In this document: positions 12,713-26,119 of the stretch, piece by piece | Numbering within the stretch: position 1 is the stretch's first letter | Layout: every line of letters starts with the position of its first letter | Assembly: GCA_026120185.1 (NCBI GenBank) | Contig: JANUWF010001050.1 | Location: 1,431,001-1,495,000 of the forward strand | Length of the DNA stretch: 64,000 nt | Direction of reading: 5' to 3' | DNA from: Voacanga thouarsii | Taxonomy: Eukaryota; Streptophyta; Magnoliopsida; Gentianales; Apocynaceae | Translations under genes and position numbers: made by a program | The notes under the pieces: model-generated | Told to the model about the DNA's origin: nothing | What the model saw: only the letters and a program-made list of their open reading frames with translations | Databases searched by the model: none

Positions 12713-13992
12713 GGGTAAGTAGTTAGAATTTATCTCTTTGAGCTACTTCATTATCTTATAAACTTTGGGCAGATTTTCATTTCCCCTGAAGCTTTGAAAT
12801 TTGGGCGATTATTTGTGAATGAGCAGAGTTTGAATTGATGTATAAAAGTTGTATTGATGTTGGGGTTGAGTTTGAGGAGATTGTGAGTGACATGATGGTG
12901 GTTTGATGTGAGAAAAACAATTTAAATTTGGAATTGTGAACTGGAATTGCTAAATTGTTAGTTGGAATTGTTGTCCTTTTTTAACATTCAATGTGTTTTG
13001 ATCTATACTTATAGTGCACTCTTTTTACCCTGTTATAAAAAAATTACTACTTTGATCAAATTATATGAGAACTATGTTTTAGCTATATAAACCCTTATAA
13101 ATTAATTTGATTGGTTATGATGCCATAATAGGAAGGTTGATTTCTAATTAGTTTAGTAATCTTATTACTTGATTATAATAATATATTAGTCTCTCTAGTG
13201 GAAGATTTAACTCTAGTAGAATGCTTTGAAGGCTCTTTTATGTGAGAAATCCGTTTCCTTAGATTATGAAGATGTAGGATGTGCGTTTTGTTCATATAAA
13301 TTGCCTTTTTGTTGAATTCAAATGTTGGATTCCCGTGAGTAATGGGTGATTACTCCTCCGGGTAATGGGTGATTACCCCTAGTTATCCTTTTATTTATTT
13401 ATTTATTTTTTTGTATAAATGAATGATCTGTCTTTGTTGTTTGCAATTGCATTTTGATTGTATAATTTTGAGGTGGCCTTGTGCCTGGAAAATGTCCAAT
13501 TACGGGGGAGACTACGTCAAAATTTTTTTCAAAATCTGCCGCTACTTAATGTGGAATAGAATAACTACCCTTATCTTGGAGTGTATTATTCGATTGAGCA
13601 TGAGTATATATCCCATAATAGCATTATTATTAAAAATAATATTGCTAATAAGAATAAGAATAGGAGTAATGAAATGAGTAATAATAATAATTTCATATAT
13701 AGGTCGATGTTAATAATATCGGGAATAATATACGTTATAGAGAGAGTTAAAATAAGAATATAATTAGCTTTAATAGTATTTAATCTTAATCAAATTCCTC
13801 AATTAAGATTAAATACTTGGTTAAAACGTATATATTGAAGGTGTAATCGTATCCAACGATAGCAATTGTAAATTCTATGTTTTGGACCTCTTTTTGTTAG
13901 ATAATAGAAAGGAAAATGTAATTATACTTCTCTTCCTTTTGTTTAAGGGGTGATTTTAATTATTGAGTTGATTGTTCTTTTCTCTCATTTAG
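12713..13992 (+). other. Probable 5' leader intron of the CACTA transcript
   Basis: A donor-like GGGTAAGTAG lies at about 12711 and an acceptor-like CTCTCATTTAG ends at 13992, six bases before the transposase ATG at 13998. A second acceptor-like TCTCCTTTAG ends just before the ATG at 18593. One leader spliced to either gene is the arrangement known for En/Spm tnpA and tnpD. The intron is predicted from splice motifs only. Confidence 0.45.
13325..13520 (+). repeat. Intra-element duplicated module, copy 1
   Basis: Shares long stretches with 18125-18385: GGGTGATTACCCCTAGTTAT, GATCTGTCTTTGTTGTTTG, GAGGTGGCCTTGTGCCTGG and the following GGGGAGACT. Each copy lies shortly upstream of one of the element's two genes. 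Confidence 0.75.
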
Positions 13993-13997
13993 ACGTC

Positions 13998-16900
13998 ATG
14001 GAGGATCGTAGTTGGATGTATAGAAGGCACGCTTCAGGTGTAAAAGGGATCACTATTGAATTTGAGGAAGGGGTTAAGGCTTTTTTGACATTTGCCTTAT
14101 CAAATGCAATGTCAAGCGTAATTAGATGCCCGTGTGCAAAATGTAAGAATAAAAAGTACCGGATCCAGCACAAGTTAAGCTCCACCTGTGGAAGTCTGGA
14201 TTTGTGCCTAGGTATTACCGGTGGACATGTCATGGTGAGCCATTCGAGTGTCCCTCAAGTGTGTCTACCTCAATCCCAGAATCTAATTCACATCAAGAAA
14301 ATCGGTCTCGCGAAATGGTCTTAGACGTAGTAGGACCCGACTTTCCCCCTGAAGCTCCATCAGCAGTTCATTTTGAAGAGCCACCTAATGTGGAGGCACA
14401 AAGGTTTTACGATATGTTAAAGGCGGCAGAGACTCCTATATGGGATGGATGCACACAACATTCGCAGCTTTCATCGGCTTCAAGGTTATTAAACATTAAG
14501 TCTGAAAATAACCTCTCGCGTAAAGCCTTTAACGATGTTGTGCAATTGATGAAAGAGGTTGTGCCTAGCAGTAATACGATTCCTGATGATTTCTATCAGA
14601 TGAAAAAATTAGTGGCTGGGTTGGGTTTGCCGGTACAAAAAATAGATGTATGCAATAATGGATGCATGCTTTACTGGAAAGATGACATGAATCGTAGAGA
14701 GTGTAAATTTTGTGGCCATCCTCGATATGCACGAGAAAAAGGTTGGGAAGAACACAAGTAGAAGGGAAATTTCATTCAAGAAGATGTATTACTTCCCGAT
14801 AACACCGAGGCTACAAAGATTGTACACTTCCAAAACAACGACTGAACACATGAGATGGCATGGAGAGAGCGAGATCGGAGAAAGGCACAATGAGTCACCC
14901 TCGTGATACTGAAGCATGGCAACACTTTGATCGAATATATCCTGAGTTTGCAAAAGAAGTACGGAATGTCAAACTTGGTTTATGTACAGATGGATTCTCA
15001 CCATTTGGGATGTCGGGTAAGCAATATTCATCCTGGCCGGTCATTCTCACACCGTATAATCTCCCCCGTGGATGTGTATGAAGGATCCAGTCATGTTTTT
15101 AACAATCATTATCCCGGGCCCCAAGAATCCAAAGCACCAGGTGGATGTTTATTTACAACCCTTGATAGATGAATTAACCAAATTGTGGTTTGAAGGTGTC
15201 ACCACTTATGACATATCGAAGAAACAAAACTTCCAACTACGGGCGGCACTTTTGTGGACTATTAATGATTTTCCTGCATATGGTATGTTGAGTGGCTGGA
15301 GCACTGCTGGGAGACTGGCTTGTCCATATTGTATGGGCAATACAAAGTCTTTTCATCTACAAAATGGTGGGAAACAATCATGGTTTGACTGTCACCGTCG
15401 TTTCTTACCATCGGATCATCCTTACAGGAGGGATACGAGATCTTTTAGGAATGATAGAGGTTCTGAGACATCACAGCCTGTGCAATACCCTACTGGTGAA
15501 GAAATCTGGGATAGTTTGTCTAATTATGAAAAAATTACAGAAACATGCAAAGAAATTGGAAGGAGTAATGGCAGGGGAATATCTCATAATTGGGCAAAAA
15601 GGAGTATTTTTGGGATTTGCCGTATTAGCGTACTAATTTGGTCCGACATAATATTGATGTAATGCACAATGAGAAGAATGTATTTGACAATGTCATGAAT
15701 ACGAGTTCTTGAGGTAAAGGGTAAATCAAAAGACAATTTAAAGGCTAGACGTGACTTAGAAATTTATTGCCATAGGCCCGAGCTACATGCCTTGAATGTG
15801 GGAGGAGGAAAAGTGGCTATACCTAAAGCTGTTTACTCGTTGACATCAGAACAAAAGAAACTTTTGCTAGAATGGTTGAGGGGATTGCAACTCCCAGATG
15901 GATACGCTTCAAACATTGGAAGATGTGCTGATTTGAATGAGTTGAAGTTATCCGGTATGAAATCACATGAGTCATCACGTATTCATGGAGAGACTACTTC
16001 CAATTGCATTGAAGGAATTTCTTCCTTCTAATGTATGGGGTGTTTTGACGGAGTTGAGTCTTTTTTATCGTGATCTATGCTCTCCTAAGTTGAATGTAGC
16101 TCATATGGCCAAATTGGAGTCCGATATTCCTTTATTGTTATGTAAGTTGGAGAAGATATTTCCACCTGCATTCTTTGATGTAATGGAACACCTATTAATT
16201 CATTTGCCTTATGAAGCAAGAGTTTGTGGCCCTGTTCAATATAGGTGGATGTACCCGTTTGAACGGTAATCGAATCATTCAATCTAATTCTTTTCATAGC
16301 AGGGTTCGATAAAGTGTTGTGTGACTGAAGTCGTATTTTTTTTAAATGACAGGTATTTGCATCAATTGAAAATCAAGGTGAAAAATAAGGCTAGAGTTGA
16401 AGGGTCAATCTGCAATGCTTATCTAGTTGAGGAAGCATCCACTTTCTTCTCTTATTATTTTGAGCCACATGTACAAACAAAACGTACAATTCCAGTAGCG
16501 TAATGAAGAAGGAGAACGATTAGAGAGGGTGCAAGAACACTGGGCTGTCAATCTGCAATGTTCAAGGACGGGTGATAGGACGAATTTGAACTCGGTTCCT
16601 TACTTCTGAAGAATTCGTTGCAGCAAGAATTTATATGTTGCTTAATTGTGGTGAAGTGCAGCCATACATTGAGTACGAGCTACTACTTCATACATTTTAT
16701 ACGATAAATGATACATCATAATGATTTTGACTCATTCCATCTAATTCTAATGCATTACGGGGCATTCACGGCACACTTACGAAGTCGGCTCCGACTATAT
16801 CGAGAGATAGAAATCAATAGAAGTATCGGCCTTGAATTTGCGAGAATGGTTTAGTGGATATGTAAGTCTCATAAGATAATAACTTGCATTTGGAACTCCA

Positions 16901-17716
16901 TTGGGGATTCAATGGAGTTTCATAATGCTATAACTTTCATAATTACGAGGTTAACTTGTCTAATGTTTTTTAGGTACAAGATTCAGAAAATATGGTTACA
17001 AATGAATGCTTGAGGAACTTTGCTTGGGGTCCGTCAAGACTAGTGAAATCATATAGTGGGTACATAATTAATGGTTACCGATTTCACACTCATGATTATG
17101 CGGAGGAAAGAAAACGAGTTAATAGTGGTGTTTGCGTGAAAGGGATTGGAAATGACGCATCGGGACTCGATTACTATGGAGTGTTAAATGAGATTATTGA
17201 AGTGCAATTTCCTGGTAATCCACGACAAAGCATTGTTCTTTTTAAATGTCACTTGGTTTGATCAAACATTGAATCGTGGTACGAGGGTACATCCACGAGT
17301 ATAATCTTGTAGAAATTAACCACAAAAGGAGCTATGCTAACTATGATCCATTTGTTCTAGCTCAACAAGCTATCCAAGTGTATTATGCATCATATCCAGG
17401 GAGTAAGAGGCCAAGATCTGATTGGTTGGCAGTTTGCAAAACCAAAGCTCGACATATAATAGATGCACCCGTGGTTGATAGAGCTTATCAGGAAGAAGTA
17501 GATGCTATCGACGAAGTCGGCATATCGTTATTTGTTGATCTTGGTATTCGACGCATGAGAATGGTATGAGTGAAATGTTGGATGTTCATGATGAGGCTAT
17601 AACGAGCAAGGGATAGTTCTCCTATAAATGAAGAGGAAGAAGATGAATGGGAAACGAGTAGCGATACCTCGGTAGATGATGATGAGTACGTATCGGAGAA
17701 TGATTCTAGTGAATAG
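13998..17716 (+). pseudogene. CACTA TNP2-type transposase (decayed)
   Basis: The transposase that would bind the element ends and catalyse excision and insertion. The start is the ATG at 13998, giving MEDRSWMY. An N-terminal transposase-associated domain with paired cysteines (CPCAKC) is followed by the TNP2 catalytic core. The putative catalytic acidic residues are all present: Asp in LCTDGFSPF (about 14989), Asp in NDFPAYG (15267) and Glu in HNEKNVFDN (15671). A DUF4218-type region (about 16085-16500) and a DUF4216-type region (16990-17270) follow, with an acidic C-terminus ending at the TAG at 17714. The frame is broken near 14170, 14750, 14880, 15070, 15640, 15700, 15970 and 17261; some breaks in 16260-16980 may instead be introns. 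The overall order and length are normal for the family. Confidence 0.92.
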
Positions 17717-18124
17717 GCACTGATTTCAATTCATTTACAAATAATATAGTTAATGGTGAGGGAATCCTGAAATCTATTGCATCATTACTATCCCATGTCA
17801 AATTTTAACTTACAATTTATTTGTTACTTGAATCTACATGCCTTGAATCTTTTATTATTTTAAATTCCATCACATACAATTTTGTTTCACAATTTTGTCT
17901 AATTGTCGAGAATCTCATCTCCTTCTTTTTTTTTTGCGAGGAATCTTTCGTTTAGACTTGTACAGCCCGGAGGATTTTTGTTATTCCTTATTATATTCTT
18001 TTGTGGTGTAAACAACAAGGTAGTTTATATATTGTATTGTTGCTGTATTGACAGATAATTCACAAGGACAGAGGCATTTATGATTTTTAGCTTGATTTTA
18101 ACTATATCGAACATTTTAATTGGA

Positions 18125-18385
18125 ACCCCGTGAGTGATGGGTGATCATTCCCCGTGAGTAATGGGTGATCATTCCCCGTGAGTGATGGGTGATCATTCCC
18201 CGTGAGTGATGGGTGATCATTCCTCTTGGGTAATGGGTGATTACCCCTAGTTATCTTTTGAATTTTTCTATATTTAAAAGATCTGTCTTTGTTGTTTGTA
18301 ACAGTGTTTTGGTTGTCAAATCTTGAGGTGGCCTTGTGCCTGGGAAATGCCCAATTATAGGGGAGACTCTGTCAAATTTTTTTTA
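18125..18385 (+). repeat. Intra-element duplicated module, copy 2, with 24-bp minisatellite
   Basis: Homologous to 13325-13520. Its first part is expanded into about four tandem 24-bp units (CCCCGTGAGTGATGGGTGAT and so on, about 18126-18240), present once or twice in copy 1. It ends about 210 bp upstream of the ATG at 18593. Confidence 0.75.
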
Positions 18386-18592
18386 AAATTCAATTTACAA
18401 GTACAATGTTTATTTTGACATATCCATCATCAGCAAAGCATTATTATTGTATTACTTTAAACTAGCGAATAGATATAACGTTTCAATGTTATTATTCTTT
18501 TATCATTTTTATTCACGGTTATTTACATCCTTCTTTTGGAGTGGGCTTCGTCTTTATTGGTTACTTATTTTTCTTTTTTCATCTCCTTTAGC

Positions 18593-20144
18593 AATGTCTT
18601 CTAATGAAGGATCATTGAGGGAGGGGAGTCAGGAGGGTCGGGAGCCTTATACTCCATCCCCTACTCGACTACAAAGGCTTTCGAGTGCCTCCTTCATTAC
18701 ATGGCTCTATTGGAGATGAGGGAGTACCATCCCCGGCTTTTCAATCATCCGCTGCTTGACTTCGCATTCTGTTGGGTTGCAAGTTACGGACTCCCGATCT
18801 TGGATTGTTCCACGGGGAAACGGGTAAGTAACATATTCATACTTTGTAAGATGTTGATTATTAGTTCAATTATTATTATTATTATTTTTGAGATTAACAT
18901 AACTATATTGTACATTGTCATTGCACCAAAAATAGGTTCGCCGGCTCGGACAAATGTGTCCGAGAAATTTCAAATATAATACAACAGTACTTCACTGGTT
19001 CGTATCCGACATACACGCACGTCCCGATAACCGTGCGAGACTTATGGTTTCAAGAATTTGGGGTAAGCAATTTTTGAGTATTTTTTATCGTTTAAGTACT
19101 ATGTTATATGTTAATCAGAAATCTTAATCATGATCATGTAGAAATATTTTCGGTGGAGGGAAGAGTATGCTTCGCTAATTCGATCAAATTGGGAAAAGAA
19201 GTGTCGGACGCGATTTTCGGACATAATGTCTAGGTTGAGGAAGAGGGATGATTGGGTATGTCCTCATTGGATAGAGGCACAGTATTGAAATGACATTTGC
19301 GAGTACTGGAGATCAGAGAAGTATCAGAAGCTCTCATCCACCAACAAAAAGAATCGTGGGAGTAGCTGCACGCATACTGGAGGGTCTATTTCGTTCACAG
19401 AACACGAGGACCGTTTGGTAATTCACCTACATGCCTTAATTAATTATTAATCTAAATTGTTTTATTACAAATTTATGTAAGATTGTAATGATTACATTGT
19501 GTTAACATAAATGTAGCGGGCCAAGGAGGGAGTTCTTTTAGCTACACGAGACATGTTTGAGACATTACATGTCTTTCGGAGCGGGCCACAAAAGGGTCGG
19601 TTTGTCGATGAGCGATCTCGCCAGACATTGGTACTATATAGATTAAATATGTTGAAATTCTTTATACTGTGTGGAATTTGTATTTTATTTTGATAATTAC
19701 TATTGACAATTCTTTTTTTTTTTTTTAGGATGAGGTGCGAAATCTCATACAGAGCACTCCTCGATCCGAGTCTAGTGACTACGTAAACTCTGTTATTCCT
19801 CTTGATGAAAAAGCCATGTTTGTAAAGGCACAAGGCGGGTTCAAAAGGGGACGAGTTTTTGGGTTAGGCTCAGAGGCGACACATGTTCGAACTAGACTGT
19901 CTCAAAGTGGACTGCATGCATCTTCTCCTACGAAGTTGATATTGGACATCTAGTAGAGCAAAGGGTTCAACGAGTCGAGCGGAGATTCAATCGACAAATA
20001 GACTTGTACCGGGACTTCATGAAGCAACAACGATCTACATTTGGTGGTTGGATGGCAGCTATGTCGGACAAAATGGGTATTCCTGCACCATCTATGCCAT
20101 CCATAGAGGAGATAGAAGCGCGCATTGCGGCTGCTAATGCTTGA
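18593..20144 (+). pseudogene. Ptta/En-Spm-type second CACTA gene (TNPA-like)
   Basis: A multi-exon gene downstream of TNP2, as usual in CACTA elements. The ATG at 18593 directly follows an acceptor-like TTTAG. Exon-like pieces are visible at about 18593-18822, 18936-19060, 19140-19415, 19517-19630 and from 19730, separated by GT..AG-bounded A/T-rich gaps. The pieces carry motifs of the plant transposase Ptta/En-Spm family: KKNRGSS and HTGGSISF, a segment with FVDERSRQ, and a C-terminal charged region with RVQRVERRFNRQ. Family members bind DNA or regulate transposition. A frameshift near 18700 and stops near 19288 and 19951 suggest it is broken. Confidence 0.75.
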
Positions 20145-20510
20145 AGATGAAGATCCAAATGTTGACGATGGATTTGATCCAGGTGATGAGCACCGGGCCC
20201 ACGTAGTGGCTCTCGTTCCCCTCCTCAACCTCCTTCTGCAATTGCTCCTTCATTGCTTACATAGACATGTTATATTTATTTTATACTCTTTATACACTAT
20301 TACTTATTTTTGTGAATTATTTTACTTTTTTAGATACTTATTATGTATTTTATATTATATTTTAATATTTAATTATATTTATTTGGGTTTATTTTTAATT
20401 TTTTATAGTATTTTTTTGGATTATGAACATACTTGTTGATATTTATTTGTATAATATTTCGGGGTTGATTTATAGGGTAATAATTTAAAATAAATATAAT
20501 AATAAAAAAA
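20145..20510. other. 3' untranslated region of the CACTA element
   Basis: A/T-rich noncoding sequence between the second gene and the 3' array. It is recognisable on the opposite strand at about 55975-56160 in the second CACTA element (shared TATTTATTTTAAATTATTA and TATGTTCATAAT). Confidence 0.6.
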
Positions 20511-21476
20511 TTTATTGCAAAACCCTCGCAATTTGCGAGGGTTTTGCGAGAGCTGAAGTCGTGGCCCTCGCAAAACCCTCGCAAATTGCGACGGTTTTGC
20601 GAGGGTCACGACTTGGGGTTAATTGTCCCCTCGCAAAACCGTCGCAATTTGCGAGGGTTTTGCGAGGGCACAAGGTTGGTCCTCGCAAAACCCTCGCAAA
20701 TTGCGACGGTTTTGCGATGGTCACACTTGGGGTTAATTGTGCCCTCGCAAAACCGTCGCAATTTGCGAGGGTTTTGCGAGGGCACAAGGGTGGCCCTCGC
20801 AAAACCCTCGCAAATTGCGACGGTTTTGCGAGGGTCACAACTTGGGGTTAATTGTGCCCTCGCAAAACCGTCGCAAATTTTGCGACGGTTTTGCGAGGGC
20901 CACCCTTGGGGTTAATTGTGCCCTCGCAAAACCGTCGCAATTTGCGAGGGTTTTGCGAGGGCACAAGGGTGGCCCTCGCAAAACCGTCGCAAATTGCGAC
21001 GGTTTTGCGAGGGTCCAAACCATAGCCCTCGCAAAACCCTCGCAAATTTGCGAGGGTTTTGCGAGGGCATATGGTTGGCCCTCGTAAAACCGTCGCAAAT
21101 TTGCGACGGTTTTGCTAGGGCCAACCTTGTACCCTCGCAAAACCCTCGCAAATTTGCGACGGTTTTGCGAGGGCACAAAGTTGACCCTCGCAAAACCGTC
21201 GCAATTTGCGACGGTTTTGCGAGGGGTCACTTTTTTCGTCGCAAAATCGTCGCAAAAATTATTCCTCCGGTGAAGTTTGACCAAAAATATTCGTCGCAAA
21301 ATCCTCGCAAAACCGTCGTAAATAGCAACGAATTTTTTTGCCCTCGCAAAACCGTCACAATTTGCGACGGTTTCCCATGGCCGTCGCAAATTGCGACGTC
21401 GTTTTTTGCGACGGCCAAAACCGTCGCAAAAACGGTCAGCGACGGTTTTGCGACGGTTTTTGGCCGTCGCAAATGG
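20511..21476. repeat. 3' subterminal palindromic repeat array of the CACTA element
   Basis: Closely packed near-palindromes of the form CCCTCGCAAAACCGTCGCAA and complement, with short spacers such as GGGTTAATTGTG. The core words match the 5' array, but the spacing is much tighter (about 50-80 bp). Long open frames on both strands here are by-products of the repeat and not genes. Confidence 0.88.
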
Positions 21477-21493
21477 CGATTTTTCCTGTTGTG
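21477..21493 (-). repeat. CACTA right terminal inverted repeat
   Basis: Reads CACAACAGGAAAAATCG on the minus strand and pairs with 9735-9751. The AGT target duplication follows at 21494-21496. Confidence 0.9.
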
Positions 21494-21496
21494 AGT

Positions 21497-23100
<1,604 letters not shown>

Positions 23101-23890
23101 ATATAGTTCTTCAAAACAATTTTCAATGGCTTTTACAGTCAAAATAAAATAAAATTATATCGTTTCTTTAAAATTTCTAATTATTTTGTAGAAATTTTTG
23201 GATAGTTCAAATCTGAAGACACACTTTCTTATTTAATACGAGAGAGATAGATTTTGTATGCTCACATGAAAGTTGTGGAAAGGTAATTTTTGTCTTCACA
23301 GTTGGAATTATGTTTCCTAGTGTAATTGTTTTTGCTCTTTTTTCCAATCTGATCACTCGTTGTACTGAAAGCTGTTGGGGGAAACACATTATGCAAATCA
23401 AAATTGTACCTAAAGCAAAATTTTGTCTTATTGCAAAAATACAATACCTTTTGTTATTCCAGTCTAAATTTTATTATTTTTTATTTTTTATAAGGACAAT
23501 ACTGAAACTATTATTCAATTTATTGCCTTTTGCAAGTGAAACAGAATGTATGTATTGTCATGGGATGATATACTCTCTTTTCATACATTTTATATCGGTT
23601 TGGCATGGTATATATCTTCATTTTTTAACCAAGGCGAGGCTGTTAGAGGTATACAATCAGAAATGGTTGTGCGCAGACACAAATAGTTGTTTGTGTCATT
23701 ATTGAATTTGGATATTCAAAGAGCAACTATTGGTTGTTGATGGTTGACATTTTGCATGAGTTCCATATTTGAGTTATTTTTTAAATTGATTATTCAATTT
23801 TTGGGGAGAGGATTGGGGAATTTAGTTTATTGGCTATTTGTAAATTTCATTATTCTTTAAGTATGTTAGTTCAATAAATTTTTCTATTTT
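23101..23890. other. Unassigned stretch
   Basis: One open frame of 131 codons (23310-23705, plus) is rich in Phe, Leu and Ile and resembles no family I know; in A/T-rich DNA this length can be chance. No other structure seen. Confidence 0.4.
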
Positions 23891-25620
23891 ATAGTATGTG
23901 TGCTAAGTATATTGGGCGTCACTATAAGCATGATTGGGTTTCCAATCGGTGTATTGCGACGATGGTTTACCATCAAAAGCCCACGTATGATGCACTATTT
24001 GCTGTAATTGTATTGTATCTGCTATTTTCTGGTATGTGTGCTAAGTATATTGGGCGTCAATATAAGCATAATTAGGGATCCAATTGGTGTTTTGCGACGA
24101 TGGTTTACCATCGGAAGCCTACGTATAATGCACAATTCATGGACATGTATATTGGGATGTCTAGTAAACACATAATTAAATGTAGAATTTTGGACTGTAG
24201 TTTGGTTGAGATTTTTGGCTTTTCTTATTTAATAGTAAGAGTTAGTTGGTTAGAAGTCATGAACAAAGTCTTGAACAAAAGCATGTTTGTGTGCTAAGTA
24301 TATGGGCATCAATATAAGCATGATTGAGCAACTATTCGGTGTTTTGCGATGATGATTTACCATCAGAAGTCTACGTATGATGCACAATTCATGGACATGC
24401 ATATTAGGTTGTCTAGTAAACACATAATTAAGTGTAGAATTTTGGATTGTAGTTTGGTTGAGATTTGTAGATTTTCTTATGAAATCTTCTTTTTGACTTG
24501 CTCATTTTAAGTGACATTTTAACTGAATAACATTTTGCAGTGTTTGAAATCTATGAGAAGTAAAATTCCAGGAAAGTGTGTTAGTGGTTTGTTGTTGTCA
24601 GAGGGGAGAGGGAATAATATTTTTTTTAGAAGGTTTTCAGTATTGCCTTTTTTTCCTCGTCCATAAATTTGTAAATGGTTTCAGTGGTGCATACTTAGGA
24701 TTAAATATGTCAAATAGGTATGTAACGTGTAGGAAAAATTCAATTGCCTTTGAAAATAGAGTGGAGTGTAGGTTTTGGTTGTAGCTTGTTGAAAATGGAG
24801 GCTTGAATGGCAATGTGTTGTTTTATAATTTGTGCCTTATGTTGGGTGTAATTAAGTATTGGTTATTTTGTTTTTGCATTGTTGTTATTGAGAGGTTATG
24901 GCATGAGTTTAGTAGTTAGGGTTAGTTGTTTAGAAGTCATGATCAAAGTCATAAAGAAAGTAATGATTGTTTGCTAAGTATATTGGGCTTCAATATAAGG
25001 ATGATTGGGGAACCATTCGGTGTTTTGCAATGATGGTTTACCATCAGAAGTCCACATATGATGCACAATTTCATGAAAATATTAATAGCACTGAATATGT
25101 AAATGTGTTTTTAATTGTAGAGTACGAAAGGATAAGGGAATTTTGCTAAGTTAGATGTGTTATAAGGTTTGTGAATTTGATTATGTGCTAAGTATATTGG
25201 GCATCAATATAAACATGTTTGGGAAACCATTCGGTATTTTGCGACGATGGTTTACCATTAGAAGTCCACGTATGATGCACAATTTCATGAAAATATTAAT
25301 AGCACTGAATATGTAAATGTGTTTTTAATTGTAGAGTACGAAAGGATAATGGAATTTTGCTAAGTTAGATGTGTTATAAGGTTTGTGAATTTGATTATGT
25401 GCTAAGTATATTGGGCATCAATATAAACATATTTGGGAAACCATTCGGTATTTTGCGACGATGGTTTACCATTAGAACCCCACGTATGATGCACAATTTA
25501 ATTTTAAAACCAACTTCAACTACTGCCTTTTTTTTCTTGGCCATAAATTTGTAAATGGTTTCAGTGCTGCATACTTAGGATTAAATATATCAAATAGGTA
25601 TGTAACATGTAGGTAAAAGA
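23891..25620 (+). repeat. Six dispersed direct copies of a roughly 100-bp unit
   Basis: A unit beginning GTGCTAAGTATATTGGGC and ending near ACGTATGATGCACAATT occurs six times, at about 23896, 24042, 24288, 24971, 25185 and 25399. The last three sit in a longer repeat of roughly 214 bp. In frame, the unit would encode a conserved peptide with AKYIG and MVYHQK, but the copies are separated by stops. A second repeated piece (GTAAATGGTTTCAGTG..., about 24672 and 25551) flanks them. The function is unknown; it may be the noncoding 3' part of the neighbouring Helitron. Confidence 0.75.
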
Positions 25621-26119
25621 GAGGACAGCTAAAAAGAGAAAAGCACTTGACACTGACTTCTCAAATAAGTTAAAAACCCGAGAATTGAAACATTCATGTT
25701 ATACTGATAATGAGTTACAATAGGCTGCTGCTCATGTTGATAGCCAGAGAAACTTTTAACCGGAATCCCTACTTAAATGGAATCCTTAGAAACTTCATAT
25801 ACTTGTCCATGAACAAAAGCATGTTTGAGTAGACTTAAAACACAGAGTTTAAGTAGACTCAAGATACTGTTTTATGAATTTGTTTGTGCATGGCATGTTG
25901 TAATAACTATTTTGTGTAAGTTTGACTTGTTTCCATTTCTGAATCATCTTATGTCAACTTTGAAGCTGAAGAGTTCATTTATTAAATGACATTTTGATTT
26001 TATGAATAGAGGATTATTTGATGATAAGTAATAGCTTAAATTTGTTACTTTACTTATCCTTATTTGTTTTGAATTCTTTATGATCTAAGATTATCTTGAT
26101 CTAGGGAGAACAAATACCT
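25621..26119. other. Unassigned stretch downstream of Helitron Rep
   Basis: No Pif1-type helicase sequence, which should follow Rep here, can be recognised on the minus strand. No Helitron 3' hairpin with a CTRR end was identified with confidence. Confidence 0.5.

Larger units (their letters stand above)
9735..21493 (+). mobile_element. Complete CACTA (En/Spm) transposon, 11.76 kb
   Basis: Both ends, the target duplication and two element genes can be read. The left end is CACTACAGGAAAAATCG and the right end, read inward, is CACAACAGGAAAAATCG: one mismatch in 17. Dense subterminal repeats built on GTTTTGCGACGG and GTTTTGCGAGGG occupy 9.75-11.17 kb and 20.5-21.49 kb. Between them lie a GC-rich leader, a TNP2-like gene (13998-17716) and a Ptta/En-Spm-type gene (18593-20144), both on the plus strand. 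Both genes carry frame breaks, so the element is probably no longer autonomous. The empty site in the paralogous block at 61873 proves the insertion boundaries. A truncated relative lies inverted at 55383-60713. Confidence 0.95.

Noticed and set aside
23310..23705. 131-codon plus-strand frame
   Set aside because: No family recognised and T-rich codon bias; kept only as part of an unassigned stretch.
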